Shown here: in pieces, positions 28,331-41,700 of the stretch
Layout of the letters: each line of letters begins with the position of its first letter
Numbering within the stretch: position 1 is the first letter of the stretch
Assembly: GCA_949825025.1 (NCBI GenBank)
Contig: OX463780.1
Span: 49,709,488-49,773,487 of the forward strand
DNA length: 64,000 bases
Direction: 5' to 3'
Source of the DNA: Siphlonurus alternatus
Lineage: Eukaryota; Arthropoda; Insecta; Ephemeroptera; Siphlonuridae
Notes under the pieces: generated by a model
What the model saw: the letters and a program-made list of their open reading frames with translations, nothing else
Told to the model about the DNA's origin: nothing
The model's database searches: none
Position numbers and translations under genes: made by a program

Positions 28331-31300
28331 ATCAATTCAATTCAATTCAATTCAATTCAATTCAAATCAAGTCAATTCAATTCAATTCAAATCTATTCAA
28401 TTCAATTCAATTCAATTCAATTCAATTCAATTCAATTCAAGTCAATTCAAATCAATTTAATTTAATTCAATTCAAATCAATTCAAATTTATTCAATTCAT
28501 TTATTCAATTCAATTCAATTCAATTCAATTCAAATCAATGCAATTCAATTCATTTATTCAATTCAATTCAATTCAATTCAATTCAATTCAATTCAAATCA
28601 ATTCAATTCATTTATTCAATTCAATTTAATTCAATTCAATTTAATTTAATTTAATTCAATTCATTTATTCAATTCAATTCAATTTATTTCAATTCAATTT
28701 AATTCAAGTCAATTCAAATCAATTTAATTTAATTCAATTCAAATCAATTCAAATTTATTCAATTCATTTATTCAATTCAATTCAATTCAATTCAAATCAA
28801 TGCAATTCAATTCATTTATTCAATTCAATTCAATTCAATTCAATTCAATTCAATTCAATTCATTTATTCAATTCATTCAATTCATGTCAATTCAATTCAA
28901 ATCAATTCAATTCGATTCAATTCAAATCAATTTAATTCAATTTAATTCAATTCAAATTAATTCAATTCATTTATTCAATTCAATTCAATTCAATGCAGTT
29001 CAGTTCATTTATTCCATTCAATTCACTTATTAAATTCAATTCAATTCAATCTAATTCATTTATTCAATTCAATTCAATTCAAATCAATTCAAATCAATTC
29101 AAATCAATTCAATTCAATTCAATTCAATTCAATTCAATTCAATTCAATTCAATTCAATTCAAATCAATTCAATTCAACTCAAATCTATTCAATTCAATTC
29201 AATTCAATTCAAGGCAATTCAATTCAATTCAATTCAATTCAATTCAATTCAATTCAATTCAATTCAATTCAAATCAATTTAATTCAATTCAATTCAAATC
29301 AATTCAAATTTATTCAATTCAATTCAATTCAATTTAATTCAATTCAAATCAATTCAAATCAATTCAAATTTATTCAATTCATTTATTCAATTCAATTCAA
29401 TTCATTTATTCAATTCATTCAATTCAATTCAAATCAATTCAATTCGATTCAATTCAAATCAATTTAATTCAATTTAATTCAATTCAAATTAATTCAATTC
29501 ATTTATTCAATTCAATTCAATTCAATTCAATGCAGTTCAGTTCATTTATTCAATTCAATTCACTTATTAAATTCAATTCAATTCAATTTAATTCATTTAT
29601 TCAATTCAATTCAATTCAATTCAATTCAAATCAATTCAATTCAAATCAAATCAATTCAATTCAATTCAATTCAATTCAAATCAAGTCAATTCAATTCAAA
29701 TCTATTCAATTCAATTCAATTCAATTCAATTCAATTTAATTTAATTTAATTCAATTCATTTATTCAATTCAATTCAATTCAATTCAATTCAATTCAATGC
29801 AGTTCAGTTCATTTATTCAATTCAATTCACTTATTAAATTCAATTCAATTCAATTTAATTCATTTATTCAATTCAATTCAATTCAATTCAATTCAAATCA
29901 ATTCAATTCAAATCAAATCAATTCAATTCAATTCAATTCAATTCAATTCAATTCAATTCAAATCAATTCAATTCATTTATTCAATTCAATTCAATTCAAT
30001 TTAATTTAATTTAATTCAATTCATTTATTCAATTCAATTCAATTTATTTCAATTCAATTTAATTCAAGTCAATTCAAATCAATTTAATTTAATTCAATTC
30101 AAATCAATTCAAATTTATTCAATTCATTTATTCATTTCATTTATTCAATTCAATTCAATTCAAATCAATGCAATTCAATTCATTTATTCAATTCAATTCA
30201 ATTCAATTTAATTCAATTCAATTCATTTATTCAATTCATTCAATTCATGTCAATTCAATTCAAATCAATTCAATTCGATTCAATTCAAATCAATTTAATT
30301 CAATTTAATTCAATTCAAATTAATTCAATTCATTTATTCAATTCAATTCAATTCAATGCAGTTCAGTTCATTTATTCCATTCAATTCACTTATTAAATTC
30401 AATTCAATTCAATCTAATTCATTTATTCAATTCAATTCAATTCAATTCAAATCAATTCAAATCAATTCAAATCAATTCAATTCAATTCAATTCAAATCAA
30501 TTCAACTCAAATCTATTCAATTCAATTCAATTCAATTCAATTCAATTCAAGGCAATTCAATTCAATTCAATTCAATTCAAATCAATTTAATTCAATTCAA
30601 TTCAAATCAATTCAAATTTATTCAATTCAATTCAATTCAATTTAATTCAATTCAAATCAATTCAAATCAATTCAAATTTATTCAATTCATTTATTCAATT
30701 CAATTCAATTCATTTATTCAATTCAATTCAATTCAATTCAATGCAGTTCAGTTCATTTATTCAATTCAATTCACTTATTAAATTCAATTCAATTCAATTC
30801 AATTCATTTATTCAATTCAATTCAATTCAATTCAATTCAATTCAATTCAAATCAATTCAATTCAAATCAAATCAATTCAATTCAATTCAATTCAAATCAA
30901 GTCAATTCAATTCAATTCAAATCTATTCAATTCAATTCAATTCAAATCAATTTAATTTAATTCAATTCAAATCAATTCAAATTTATTCAATTCATTTATT
31001 CAATTCAATTCAATTCAATTCAATTCAATTCAATTCAAATCAATGCAATTCAATTCATTTATTCAAATCAATTCAATTCATTTATTCAATTCAATTTAAT
31101 TCAATTCAATTTAAAATAATTTAATTCAATTCATTTATTCAATTCAATTCAATTTATTTCAATTCAATTTAATTCAAGTCAATTCAAATCAATTTAATTT
31201 AATTCAATTCAAATCAATTCAAATTTATTCAATTCATTTATTCAATTCATTTATTCAATTCAATTCAATTCAAATCAATGCAATTCAATTCATTTATTCA

Positions 31301-31990
31301 ATTCAATTCAATTCAATTCAATTCAATTCAATTCATTTATTCAATTCATTCAATTCATGTCAATTCAATTCAAATCAATTCAATTCGATTCAATTCAAAT
31401 CAATTTAATTCAATTTAATTCAATTCAAATTAATTCAATTCATTTATTCAATTCAATTCAATTCAATGCAGTTCAGTTCATTTATTCCATTCAATTCACT
31501 TATTAAATTCAATTCAATTCAATCTAATTCATTTATTCAATTCAATTCAATTCAATTCAAATCAATTCAAATCAATTCAAATCAATTCAATTCAATTCAA
31601 TTCAAATCAATTCAACTCAAATCTATTCAATTCAATTCAATTCAATTCAATTCAAGGCAATTCAATTCAATTCAATTCAATTCAATTCAATTTAATTCAA
31701 TTCAATTCAAATCAATTCAAATTTATTCAATTCAATTCAATTCAATTTAATTCAATTCAAATCAATTCAAATCAATTCAAATTTATTCAATTCATTTATT
31801 CAATTCAATTCAATTCATTTAATCAATTCAATTCAATTCAATTCAATGCAGTTCAGTTCATTTATTCAATTCAATTCACTTATTAAATTCAATTCAATTC
31901 AATTCAATTCATTTATTCAATTCAATTCAATTCAATTCAATTCAATTCAAATCAATTCAATTCAAATCAAATCAATTCAATTCAATTCAA
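28331..31990 (+). repeat. P/Q-box-rich block X2
   Basis: Boxes: P 28993, Q 29530, Q 29797, P 30356, Q 30741, P 31466, Q 31846. It matches X1 (P 16255 to 30356, P 17365 to 31466, both +14101). That offset equals the sum of the M1-to-M2 step (5223) and the M2-to-M3 step (8878), so the same superunit explains both. It differs from X1 by an extra Q box: 29530 and 29797 are a local 267-bp duplication. Private variants such as CAATTTAAAATAATTTAATTC (16999-17019 in X1, again near 31110) are shared. Confidence 0.85.
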
Positions 31991-34900
31991 TTCAAATCAA
32001 GTCAATTCAATTCAATTCAAATCTATTCAATTCAATTCAATTCAAGTCAATTCAAATCAATTTAATTTAATTCAAATCAATTCAAATTTATTCAATTCAT
32101 TTATTCAATTCAATTCAATTCAAATCAATGCAATTCAATTCATTTATTCAATTCAATTCAATTCAATTCAATTCAAATCAATTCAATTCATTTATTCAAT
32201 TCAATTTAATTCAATTCAATTTAATTTAATTCAATTCATTTATTCAATTCAATTCAATTTATTTCAATTCAATTTAATTCAATTCAATTCAAATCAAATC
32301 AATTCATTTATTCAATTCAAGTCAATTCAATTCAATCAATTCAAATCAATTCAATTCATTTATTCAATTCATTTCAATTCAAATCAATTCAATTCAATTC
32401 AATTCAATCCAAATCAATTCAATTCAATTCATTTATTCAATTCATTTATTCAATTCAATTCAATTCAATTTAATTCAATTCATTTATTCAATTCAATTCA
32501 ATTTATTTCAATTCAATTTAATTCAATTCAATTCAAATCAATTCAATTTAATTCATTTATTCAATTCAATTCAATTCAATTCAATTCAATTCATTTATTC
32601 AATTCAATTCAATTTAATTCAAATCAATTTAATTTAATTCAATTCATTTATTCAATTCAATTCAATTTATTTCAATTCAATTTAATTGAATTCAATTCAA
32701 ATCAATTCAATTCATTTATTCAATTCAATTCAATTCAATTCAATTAAATTTAATTCAATTCAAATCAATTTAAATCAATTCAAATTTATTCAATTCATTT
32801 ATTCAATTCAATTCAATTCAATTCAATTCAATTCATTTATTCAATTCATTCAATTCAAGTCAATTCAATTCAAATCAATTCAATTCGATTCAATTCAAAT
32901 CAATTTAATTCAATTTAATTCAATTCAAATCAATTCAATTCATTTATTCAATTGATCCAATTCAAGTCAATTCAATTCAATTCAATTCAAATCAATTCAA
33001 TTCAATTTAATTTAATTAATTTCAATTCAAATCAATTCAATTCTTTTATTCAATTCATTCAATTCAAGTCAATACAATTCAAATCAATTTAATTGATATC
33101 AATTCAAATCAATTCAAATTTATTCAATTCATTTATTCAATTCAATTCAATTCAAATCAATGCAATTCAATTCATTTATTCAATTCAATTCAATTCAATT
33201 CAATTCATTCATTCAATTCATTTATTCAATTCAATTCAATTTAATTTAATTTAATTCAATTCATTTATTCAATTCAATTCAATTTATTTCAATTCAATTT
33301 AATTCAATTCAATTCTAATCAATTCAATTCATTTATTCAATTCAATTCAATCAATTCAAATCAATTCAATTCAAATCAATTCAAATCAATTCAATTCATT
33401 TATTCAATTCATTTCAATTCAAATCAATTCAAATCAATTCAATTTATTTATTCAATTCAATTCAATTCAATGCAGTTCAATTCAAATCAATTCAATTCAA
33501 TTCATTTATTCAATTCAAATCAAGTCAATTTATTTATTCAATTCATTCAATTCAAGTCAATTCAATTCAAATCAATTCAATTCAATTCAAATCAATTCAA
33601 TTCAAATCAATTCATTTATTCAATTCATTCAATTTAAGTCAATTCAATTTAAATCTATTCAATTCAATTCAAATCAATTCAAATCAATTCAATTCATTTA
33701 TTCAATTCAATTCAATGCAGTTCAATTCAAATCAATGCAATTCAATTCATTTATTCAATTCAATTCAATTCACTTATTCAATTCAATTCAACTCAATTTA
33801 ATTTAATTCAATTCATTTATTCAATTCAATTCAATTTATTTCAATTCAATTTAATTCAATTCAATTCAAATAAAATCAATTCATTTATTCAATTCAATTC
33901 AATTCAATTCAATCAATTCAAATCAATTCAAATCAATTCAATTCATTTATGCAATTTATTCAATTCAAATCAATTCAATTCAATTCAAATCAATTCATTT
34001 ATTCAATTCAATTCAATTCAATGCAGTTCAATTCAAATCAATTCAATTCAATTCATTTGGTCAATTCAATTCAATTCACTTATTTAATTCAATTCAATTC
34101 AATTCATTTATTCAATTCAATTCAAAGCAAGTCAATTTATTTATTCAATTCATTCAATTCAAGTCAATTCAATTCAAATCAATTCAATTCAATTCAATTC
34201 AATTCAATTTCATTCAATTCAATTCATTTATTCAATTCATTCAATTCAAGTCAATTCAAATCAATTCAATTCAAATCAATTCAAATCAATTCAATTCATT
34301 TATTCAATTCATTGCAATTCAATTCAATCCAATCCAATCCAATCCAATGCAATCCAATTCAATTTTATTCAATTCATTTATTCAATTCAATTCATTTATT
34401 CAATTAAATTCAATTCAATTCAAATCAATTCAATTCAATTCATTTATTCAATTCAATTCAATTCAATTTAATTTAATTCAATTAATTTCAATTCAATTTA
34501 ATTCAATTCAAGTCAATTCAATTCAAACAATTCAAATCAATTCAATTCAAATCAATTCAAATCAAATCAATTCATTTATTCAATTCAATTCAAATCAATT
34601 CAATTCAATTCAAATCAATCAATTCAATTTTATTCAATTTAATTTAATTCAATTCAATTCAATTCTTTTATTCAATTCATTCAATTCAAGTCAATTCAAT
34701 TCAAATCAATTTAATTTAATTCAATTCAAATCAATTCAAATTTATTCAATTCATTTATTCAATTCAATTCAATTCAAATCAATGCAATTCAATTCATTTA
34801 TTCAATTCAATTCAATTCAATTCAATTCAATTCAAATCAATTCAAATCAATTCAATTCATTCATTCAATTCATTTATTCAATTCATTTATTCAATTCAAT

Positions 34901-37230
34901 TCAAATCAAGTCAATTTATTTATTCAATTCATTCAATTCAAGTCAATTCAAATCAATTCAAATCAATTCAATTTAATTTCATTCAATTCAAATCAATTCA
35001 ATTCATTTATTCAATTCATTCAATTCAAGTCAATTCAATTTAAATCAATTCAAATTAATTCAATTCATTTATTCAATTCAATTCAATTCAATGCAGTTCA
35101 GTTCATTTATTCAATTCAATTCACTTATTTAATTCAATTCAATTTAATTCATTTCTTCAATTCAATTCAATTAAATTCAATTCAATTTAATTCAATTCAA
35201 TTCAATTTAATTCAATTCAAATCAATTCAAATCAATTCAAATTTATTCAATTCATTTATTCAATTCAATTCAATTCAATTCAATTCATTTATTCAATTCA
35301 TTCAATTCAAGTCAATTAAATTCAAATCAATTCAATTCAATTCAAATCAATTTAATTCAATTTAATTCAATTCAAATTAATTCAATTCATTTATTCAATT
35401 CAATTCAATTCAATGCAGTTCAGTTCATTTATTCAATTCAATTCACTTATTAAATTCAATTCAATTCAATTCATTTATTCAATTCAATTCAATTCAAATC
35501 AATTCAAATCAATTCAATTCAATTCAATTCAAATCAATTCAATTCAAATCTATTCAATTCAATTCAATTCAATTCAATTCAATTCAATTCAAGGCAATTC
35601 AATTCAATTCAATTCAATTCAATTCAATTTAATTCAATTCAATTCAAATCAATTCAAATTTATTCAATTCAATTCAATTCAATTGAATTCAATTCAAATC
35701 AATTCAATTCATTTATTAAATTCAATTCAGTTCAAATCAATTCAATTCATTTATTCATTTCAATTCAAATCAATTTAATTTAATTCAATTCATTTATTCA
35801 ATTCAATTCAATTTATTTCAATTCAATTTAATTCAATTCAAATCAATTCAATTCATTTATTCAATTCAAGTTAATTCAATTCAATCAATTCAAATCAATT
35901 CAATTCAAATCAATTCAAATCAATTCAATTCATTTATTCAATTCATTTCAATTCAAATCAATTCAAATCAATTCAAATCAATTCAATTCAATTCAATTCA
36001 ATTCAATTCAATGCAGTTCAATTCAAATCAATTCAATTCAATTCAATTCATTTGGTCAATTCAATTCAATTCACTTATTTAATTCAATTTAATTCAATTC
36101 ATTTATTCAATTCAATTCAAAGCAAGTCAATTTATTTATTCAATTCATTCAATTCAAGTCAATTCAATTCAAATCAATTCAATTCAAATCAATTCAATTC
36201 AATTTCATTCAATTCAATTCATTTATTCAATTCATTCAATTCAAGTCAATTCAAATCAATTCTATTCAAATCAATTCAAATCAATTCAATTCATTTATTC
36301 AATTCAATGCAATTCAATTCAATCCAATCCAATCCAATGCAATCCAATTCAATTTTATTCAATTCATTCATTCAATTCATTTATTCAATTCAATTCAATT
36401 CAATTCAAATCAATTCAATTCAATTCATTTATTCAATTCATTTATTCAATTCAATTCAATTCAATTCAATTCAATTTAATTTAATTCAATTTATTTCAAT
36501 TCAATTCAATTCAAGTCAATTCAATTCAAACAATTCAAATCAATTCAATTCATTTATTCAATTCAATTCAAATCAATTCAATTCAAATCAATTCAATTCA
36601 ATTTTATTTAATTTAATTTAATTTAATTCAATTCAATTCAATTCTTTTATTCAATTCATTCAATTCAAGTCAATTCAATTCAAATCAATTTAATTTAATT
36701 CAATTCAAATCAATTCAATTCAATTCAATTCAATTCAAATCAATTCAATTCAACTCAAATCTATTCAATTCAATTCAATTCAAGGCAATTCAATTCAATT
36801 CAATTCAATTCAATTCAAATCAATTTAATTCAATTCAATTCAAATCAATTCAAATTTATTCAATTCAATTCAATTCAATTTAATTCAATTCAAATCAATT
36901 CAAATCAATTCAAATTTATTCAATTCATTTATTCAATTCAATTCAATTCATTTATTCAATTCATTCAATTCAATTCAATTCAATTCAAATCAATTCAATT
37001 CGATTCAATTCAAATCAATTTAATTCAATTTAATTCAATTCAAATTAATTCAATTCATTTATTCAATTCAATTCAATTCAATTCAATGCAGTTCAGTTCA
37101 TTTATTCAATTCAATTCACTTATTAAATTCAATTCAATTCAATTCAATTCATTTATTCAATTCAATTCAATTCAATTCAATTCAATTCAAATCAATTCAA
37201 TTCAAATCAAATCAATTCAATTCAATTCAA
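31991..37230 (+). repeat. HOR block M3, diverged third copy of the M unit
   Basis: Landmarks: S 32405, GATCC 32954, GATATC 33095, TATGC box 33949, G1 34059, C1 34326-34355, Q' 35091, Q 35413, G2 36054, C2 36321-36345, Q 37086. The order is the same as in M1/M2. The offset from M2 changes from 8878 at the S-GATCC part to 8901 mid-unit and 8880 at the end, so M3 has several indels. It has CATTTATTC near 33880 where M1 and M2 share CATTTTTTC, and C2 has one CCAAT pentamer fewer. M3 is therefore an older relative of the M1/M2 pair. Confidence 0.9.
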
Positions 37231-38719
37231 TTCAATTCAATTCAAATCAAGTCAATTCAATTCAATTCAAATCTATTCAATTCAATTCAATTCAATTCAA
37301 TTCAATTCAATTCAAGTCAATTCAAATCAATTTAATTTAATTTAATTCAAATCAATTCAAATTTATTCAATTCATTTATTCAATTCAATTCAATTCAATT
37401 CAATTCAAATCAATGCAATTCAATTCATTTATTCAATTCAATTCAATTCAATTCAATTCAATTCAATTCAAATCAATTCAATTCATTTATTCAATTCAAT
37501 TTAATTCAATTCAATTTAATTTAATTTAATTCAATTCATTTATTCAATTCAATTCAATTTATTTCAATTCAATTTAATTCAAGTCAATTCAAATCAATTT
37601 AATTTAATTCAATTCAAATCAATTCAAATTTATTCAATTCATTTATTCAATTCAATTCAATTCAATTCAAATCAATGCAATTCAATTCATTTATTCAATT
37701 CAATTCAATTCAATTCAATTCAATTCAATTCAATTCATTTATTCAATTCATTCAATTCATGTCAATTCAATTCAAATCAATTCAATTCGATTCAATTCAA
37801 ATCAATTTAATTCAATTTAATTCAATTCAAATTAATTCAATTCATTTATTCAATTCAATTCAATTCAATGCAGTTCAGTTCATTTATTCCATTCAATTCA
37901 ATTCAATCTAATTCATTTATTCAATTCAATTCAATTCAATTCAAATCAATTCAAATCAATTCAAATCAATTCAATTCAATTCAATTCAATTCAATTCAAT
38001 TCAATTCAATTCAAATCAATTCAATTCAACTCAAATCTATTCAATTCAATTCAATTCAATTCAAGGCAATTCAATTCAATTCAATTCAATTCAATTCAAT
38101 TCAATTCAATTCAAATCAATTTAATTCAATTCAATTCAAATCAATTCAAATTTATTCAATTCAATTCAATTTAATTCAATTCAAATCAATTCAAATCAAT
38201 TCAAATTTATTCAATTCATTTATTCAATTCAATTCAATTCATTTATTCAATTCATTCAATTCAATTCAAATCAATTCAATTCGATTCAATTCAAATCAAT
38301 TTAATTCAATTTAATTCAATTCAAATTAATTCAATTCATTTATTCAATTCAATTCAATTCAATTCAATTCAATGCAGTTCAGTTCATTTATTCAATTCAA
38401 TTCACTTATTAAATTCAATTCAATTCAATTTAATTCATTTATTCAATTCAATTCAATTCAATTCAATTCAAATCAATTCAATTCAAATCAAATCAATTCA
38501 ATTCAATTCAATTCAATTCAAATCAAGTCAATTCAATTCAAATCTATTCAATTCAATTCAATTCAATTCAATTATATTCAAGTCAATTCAAATCAATTTA
38601 ATTTAATTCAATTCAAATCAATTCAAATTTATTCAATTCATTTATTCAATTCAATTCAATTCAATTCAAATCAATGCAATTCAATTCATTTATTCAATTC
38701 AATTCAATTCAATTCAAAT
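37231..38719 (+). repeat. P/Q-box block X3, linking M3 to D3
   Basis: Contains P 37868 and Q 38372, matching P 28993 and Q 29530 of X2 at offsets of 8875 and 8842. The P box at 37868 is a deletion form that lacks the 18 bp holding CTTATTAAATTC. The right edge is arbitrary: from about 38720 the sequence follows the start of D1 (offset 38719), but P/Q pairs of X and D blocks are themselves homologous, so X3 grades into D3. Confidence 0.75.
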
Positions 38720-41700
38720 CAATTCAATTCATTTATTCAATTCAATTTAATTCAATTCAATTTAATTTAATTTAATTCAATTCATTTATTCAATTCAATT
38801 CAATTTATTTCAATTCAATTTAATTCAAGTCAATTCAAATCAATTTAATTTAATTCAATTCAAATCAATTCAAATCAATTCAAATTTATTCAATTCATTT
38901 ATTCAATTCAATTCAATTCAAATCAATGCAATTCAATTCATTTATTCAATTCAATTCAATTCAATTCAATTCAATTCAATTCATTTATTCACTTCATTCA
39001 ATTCATGTCAATTCAATTCAAATCAATTCAATTCGATTCAATTCAAATCAATTTAATTCAATTTAATTCAATTCAAATTAATTCAATTCATTTATTCAAT
39101 TCAATTCAATTCAATGCAGTTCAGTTCATTTATTCCATTCAATTCACTTATTAAATTCAATTCAATTCAATCTAATTCATTTATTCAATTCAATTCAATT
39201 CAATTCAAATCAATTCAAATCAATTCAAATCAATTCAAATCAATTCAATTCAATTCAAATCAATTCAACTCAAATCTATTCAATTCAATTCAATTCAATT
39301 CAATTCAAGGCAATTCAATTCAATTCAATTCAATTCAATTCAAATCAATTTAATTCAATTCAATTCAAATCAATTCAAATTTATTCAATTCAATTCAATT
39401 TAATTCAATTCAAATCAATTCAAATCAATTCAAATTTATTCAATTCATTTATTCAATTCAATTCATTTATTCAATTCAATTCAATTCAATTCAATGCAGT
39501 TCAGTTCATTTATTCAATTCAATTCACTTATTAAATTCAATTCAATTCAATTCAATTCATTTATTCAATTCAATTCAATTCAATTCAATTCAATTCAAAT
39601 CAATTCAATTCAAATCAAATCAATTCAATTCAATTCAATTCAAATCAAGTCAATTCAATTCAATTCAAATCTATTCAATTCAATTCAATTTAAGTCAATT
39701 CAAATCAATTTAATTTAATTCAATTCAAATCAATTCAAATTTATTCAATTCATTTATTCAATTCAAATCAATTCAAATCAATGCAATTCAATTCATTTAT
39801 TCAATTCAATTCAATTCAATTCAATTCAATTCAAATCAATTCAATTCATTTATTCAATTCAATTTAATTCAATTCAATTTAATTTAATTCAATTCATTTA
39901 TTCAATTCAATTCAATTTATTTCAATTCAATTTAATTCAATTCAAATCAAATCAATTCATTTATTCAATTCAAGTCAATTCAATTCAATCAATTCAAATA
40001 AATTCAATTCATTTATTCAATTCATTTCAATTCAAATCAATTCAATTCAATTCAATTCAATCCAAATCAATTCAATTCAATTCATTTATTCAATTCATTT
40101 ATTCAATTCAATTCAATTCAATTCAATTTAATTCAATTCATTTATTCAATTCAATTCAATTTATTTCAATTCAATTTAATTCAATTCAATTCAAATCAAT
40201 TCAATTCAATTCATTTATTCAATTCAATTCAATTCAATTCAATTCAATTCAATTCAATTCAATTCATTTATTCAATTCAATTCAATTTAATTCAAATCAA
40301 TTTAATTTAATTCAATTCATTTATTCAATTCAATTCAATTTATTTCAATTCAATTTAATTGAATTCAATTCAAATCAATTCAATTCATTTATTCAATTCA
40401 ATTCAATTCAATTCAATTAAATTTAATTCAATTCAAATCAATTTAAATCAATTCAAATTTATTCAATTCATTTATTCAATTCAATTCAATTCAATTCAAT
40501 TCATTTATTCAATTCATTCAATTCAAGTCAATTCAATTCAAATCAATTCAATTCGATTCAATTCAAATCAATTTAATTCAATTTAATTCAATTCAAATCA
40601 ATTCAATTTATTTATTCAATTGATCCAATTCAAGTCAATTCAATTCAATTCAATTCAATTCAATTCAAATCAATTCAATTCAATTTAATTTAATTAATTT
40701 CAATTCAAATCAATTCAATTCTTTTATTCAATTCATTCAATTCAAGTCAATACAATTCAAATCAATTTAATTGATATCAATTCAAATCAATTCAAATTTA
40801 TTCAATTCATTTATTCAATTCAATTCAATTCAAATCAATGCAATTCAATTCATTTATTCAATTCAATTCAATTCAATTCAATTCATTCATTCAATTCATT
40901 TATTCAATTCAATTCAATTCAATTCAAATCAATGCAATTCAATTCATTTATTCAATTCAATTCAATTTATTTCAATTCAATTTAATTCAATTCAATTCTA
41001 ATCAATTCAATTCATTTATTCAATTCAATTCAATTCAATCAATTCAAATCAATTCAATTCAAATCAATTCAAATCAATTCAATTCATTTATTCAATTCAT
41101 TTCAATTCAAATCAATTCAAATCAATTCAATTTATTTATTCAATTCAATTCAATTCAATGCAGTTCAATTCAAATCAATTCAATTCAATTCATTTATTCA
41201 ATTCAAATCAAGTCAATTTATTTATTCAATTCATTCAATTCAAGTCAATTCAATTCAAATCAATTCAATTCAATTCAAATCAATTCAATTCAAATCAATT
41301 CAATTCAATTCATTTATTCAATTCATTCAATTTAAGTCAATTCAATTTAAATCTATTCAATTCAATTCAAATCAATTCAAATCAATTCAATTCATTTATT
41401 CAATTCAATTCAATTTATTTCAATTCAATTTAATTCAAGTCAATTCAAATCAATTTAATTTAATTCAATTCAAATCAATTCAAATTTATTCAATTCATTT
41501 ATTCAATTCAATTCAATTCAATTCAAATCAATGCAATTCAATTCATTTATTCAATTCAATTCAATTCAATTCAATTCAATTCAATTCATTTATTCAATTC
41601 ATTCAATTCATGTCAATTCAATTCAAATCAATTCAATTCGATTCAATTCAAATCAATTTAATTCAATTTAATTCAAATCAAATTAATTCAATTCATTTAT

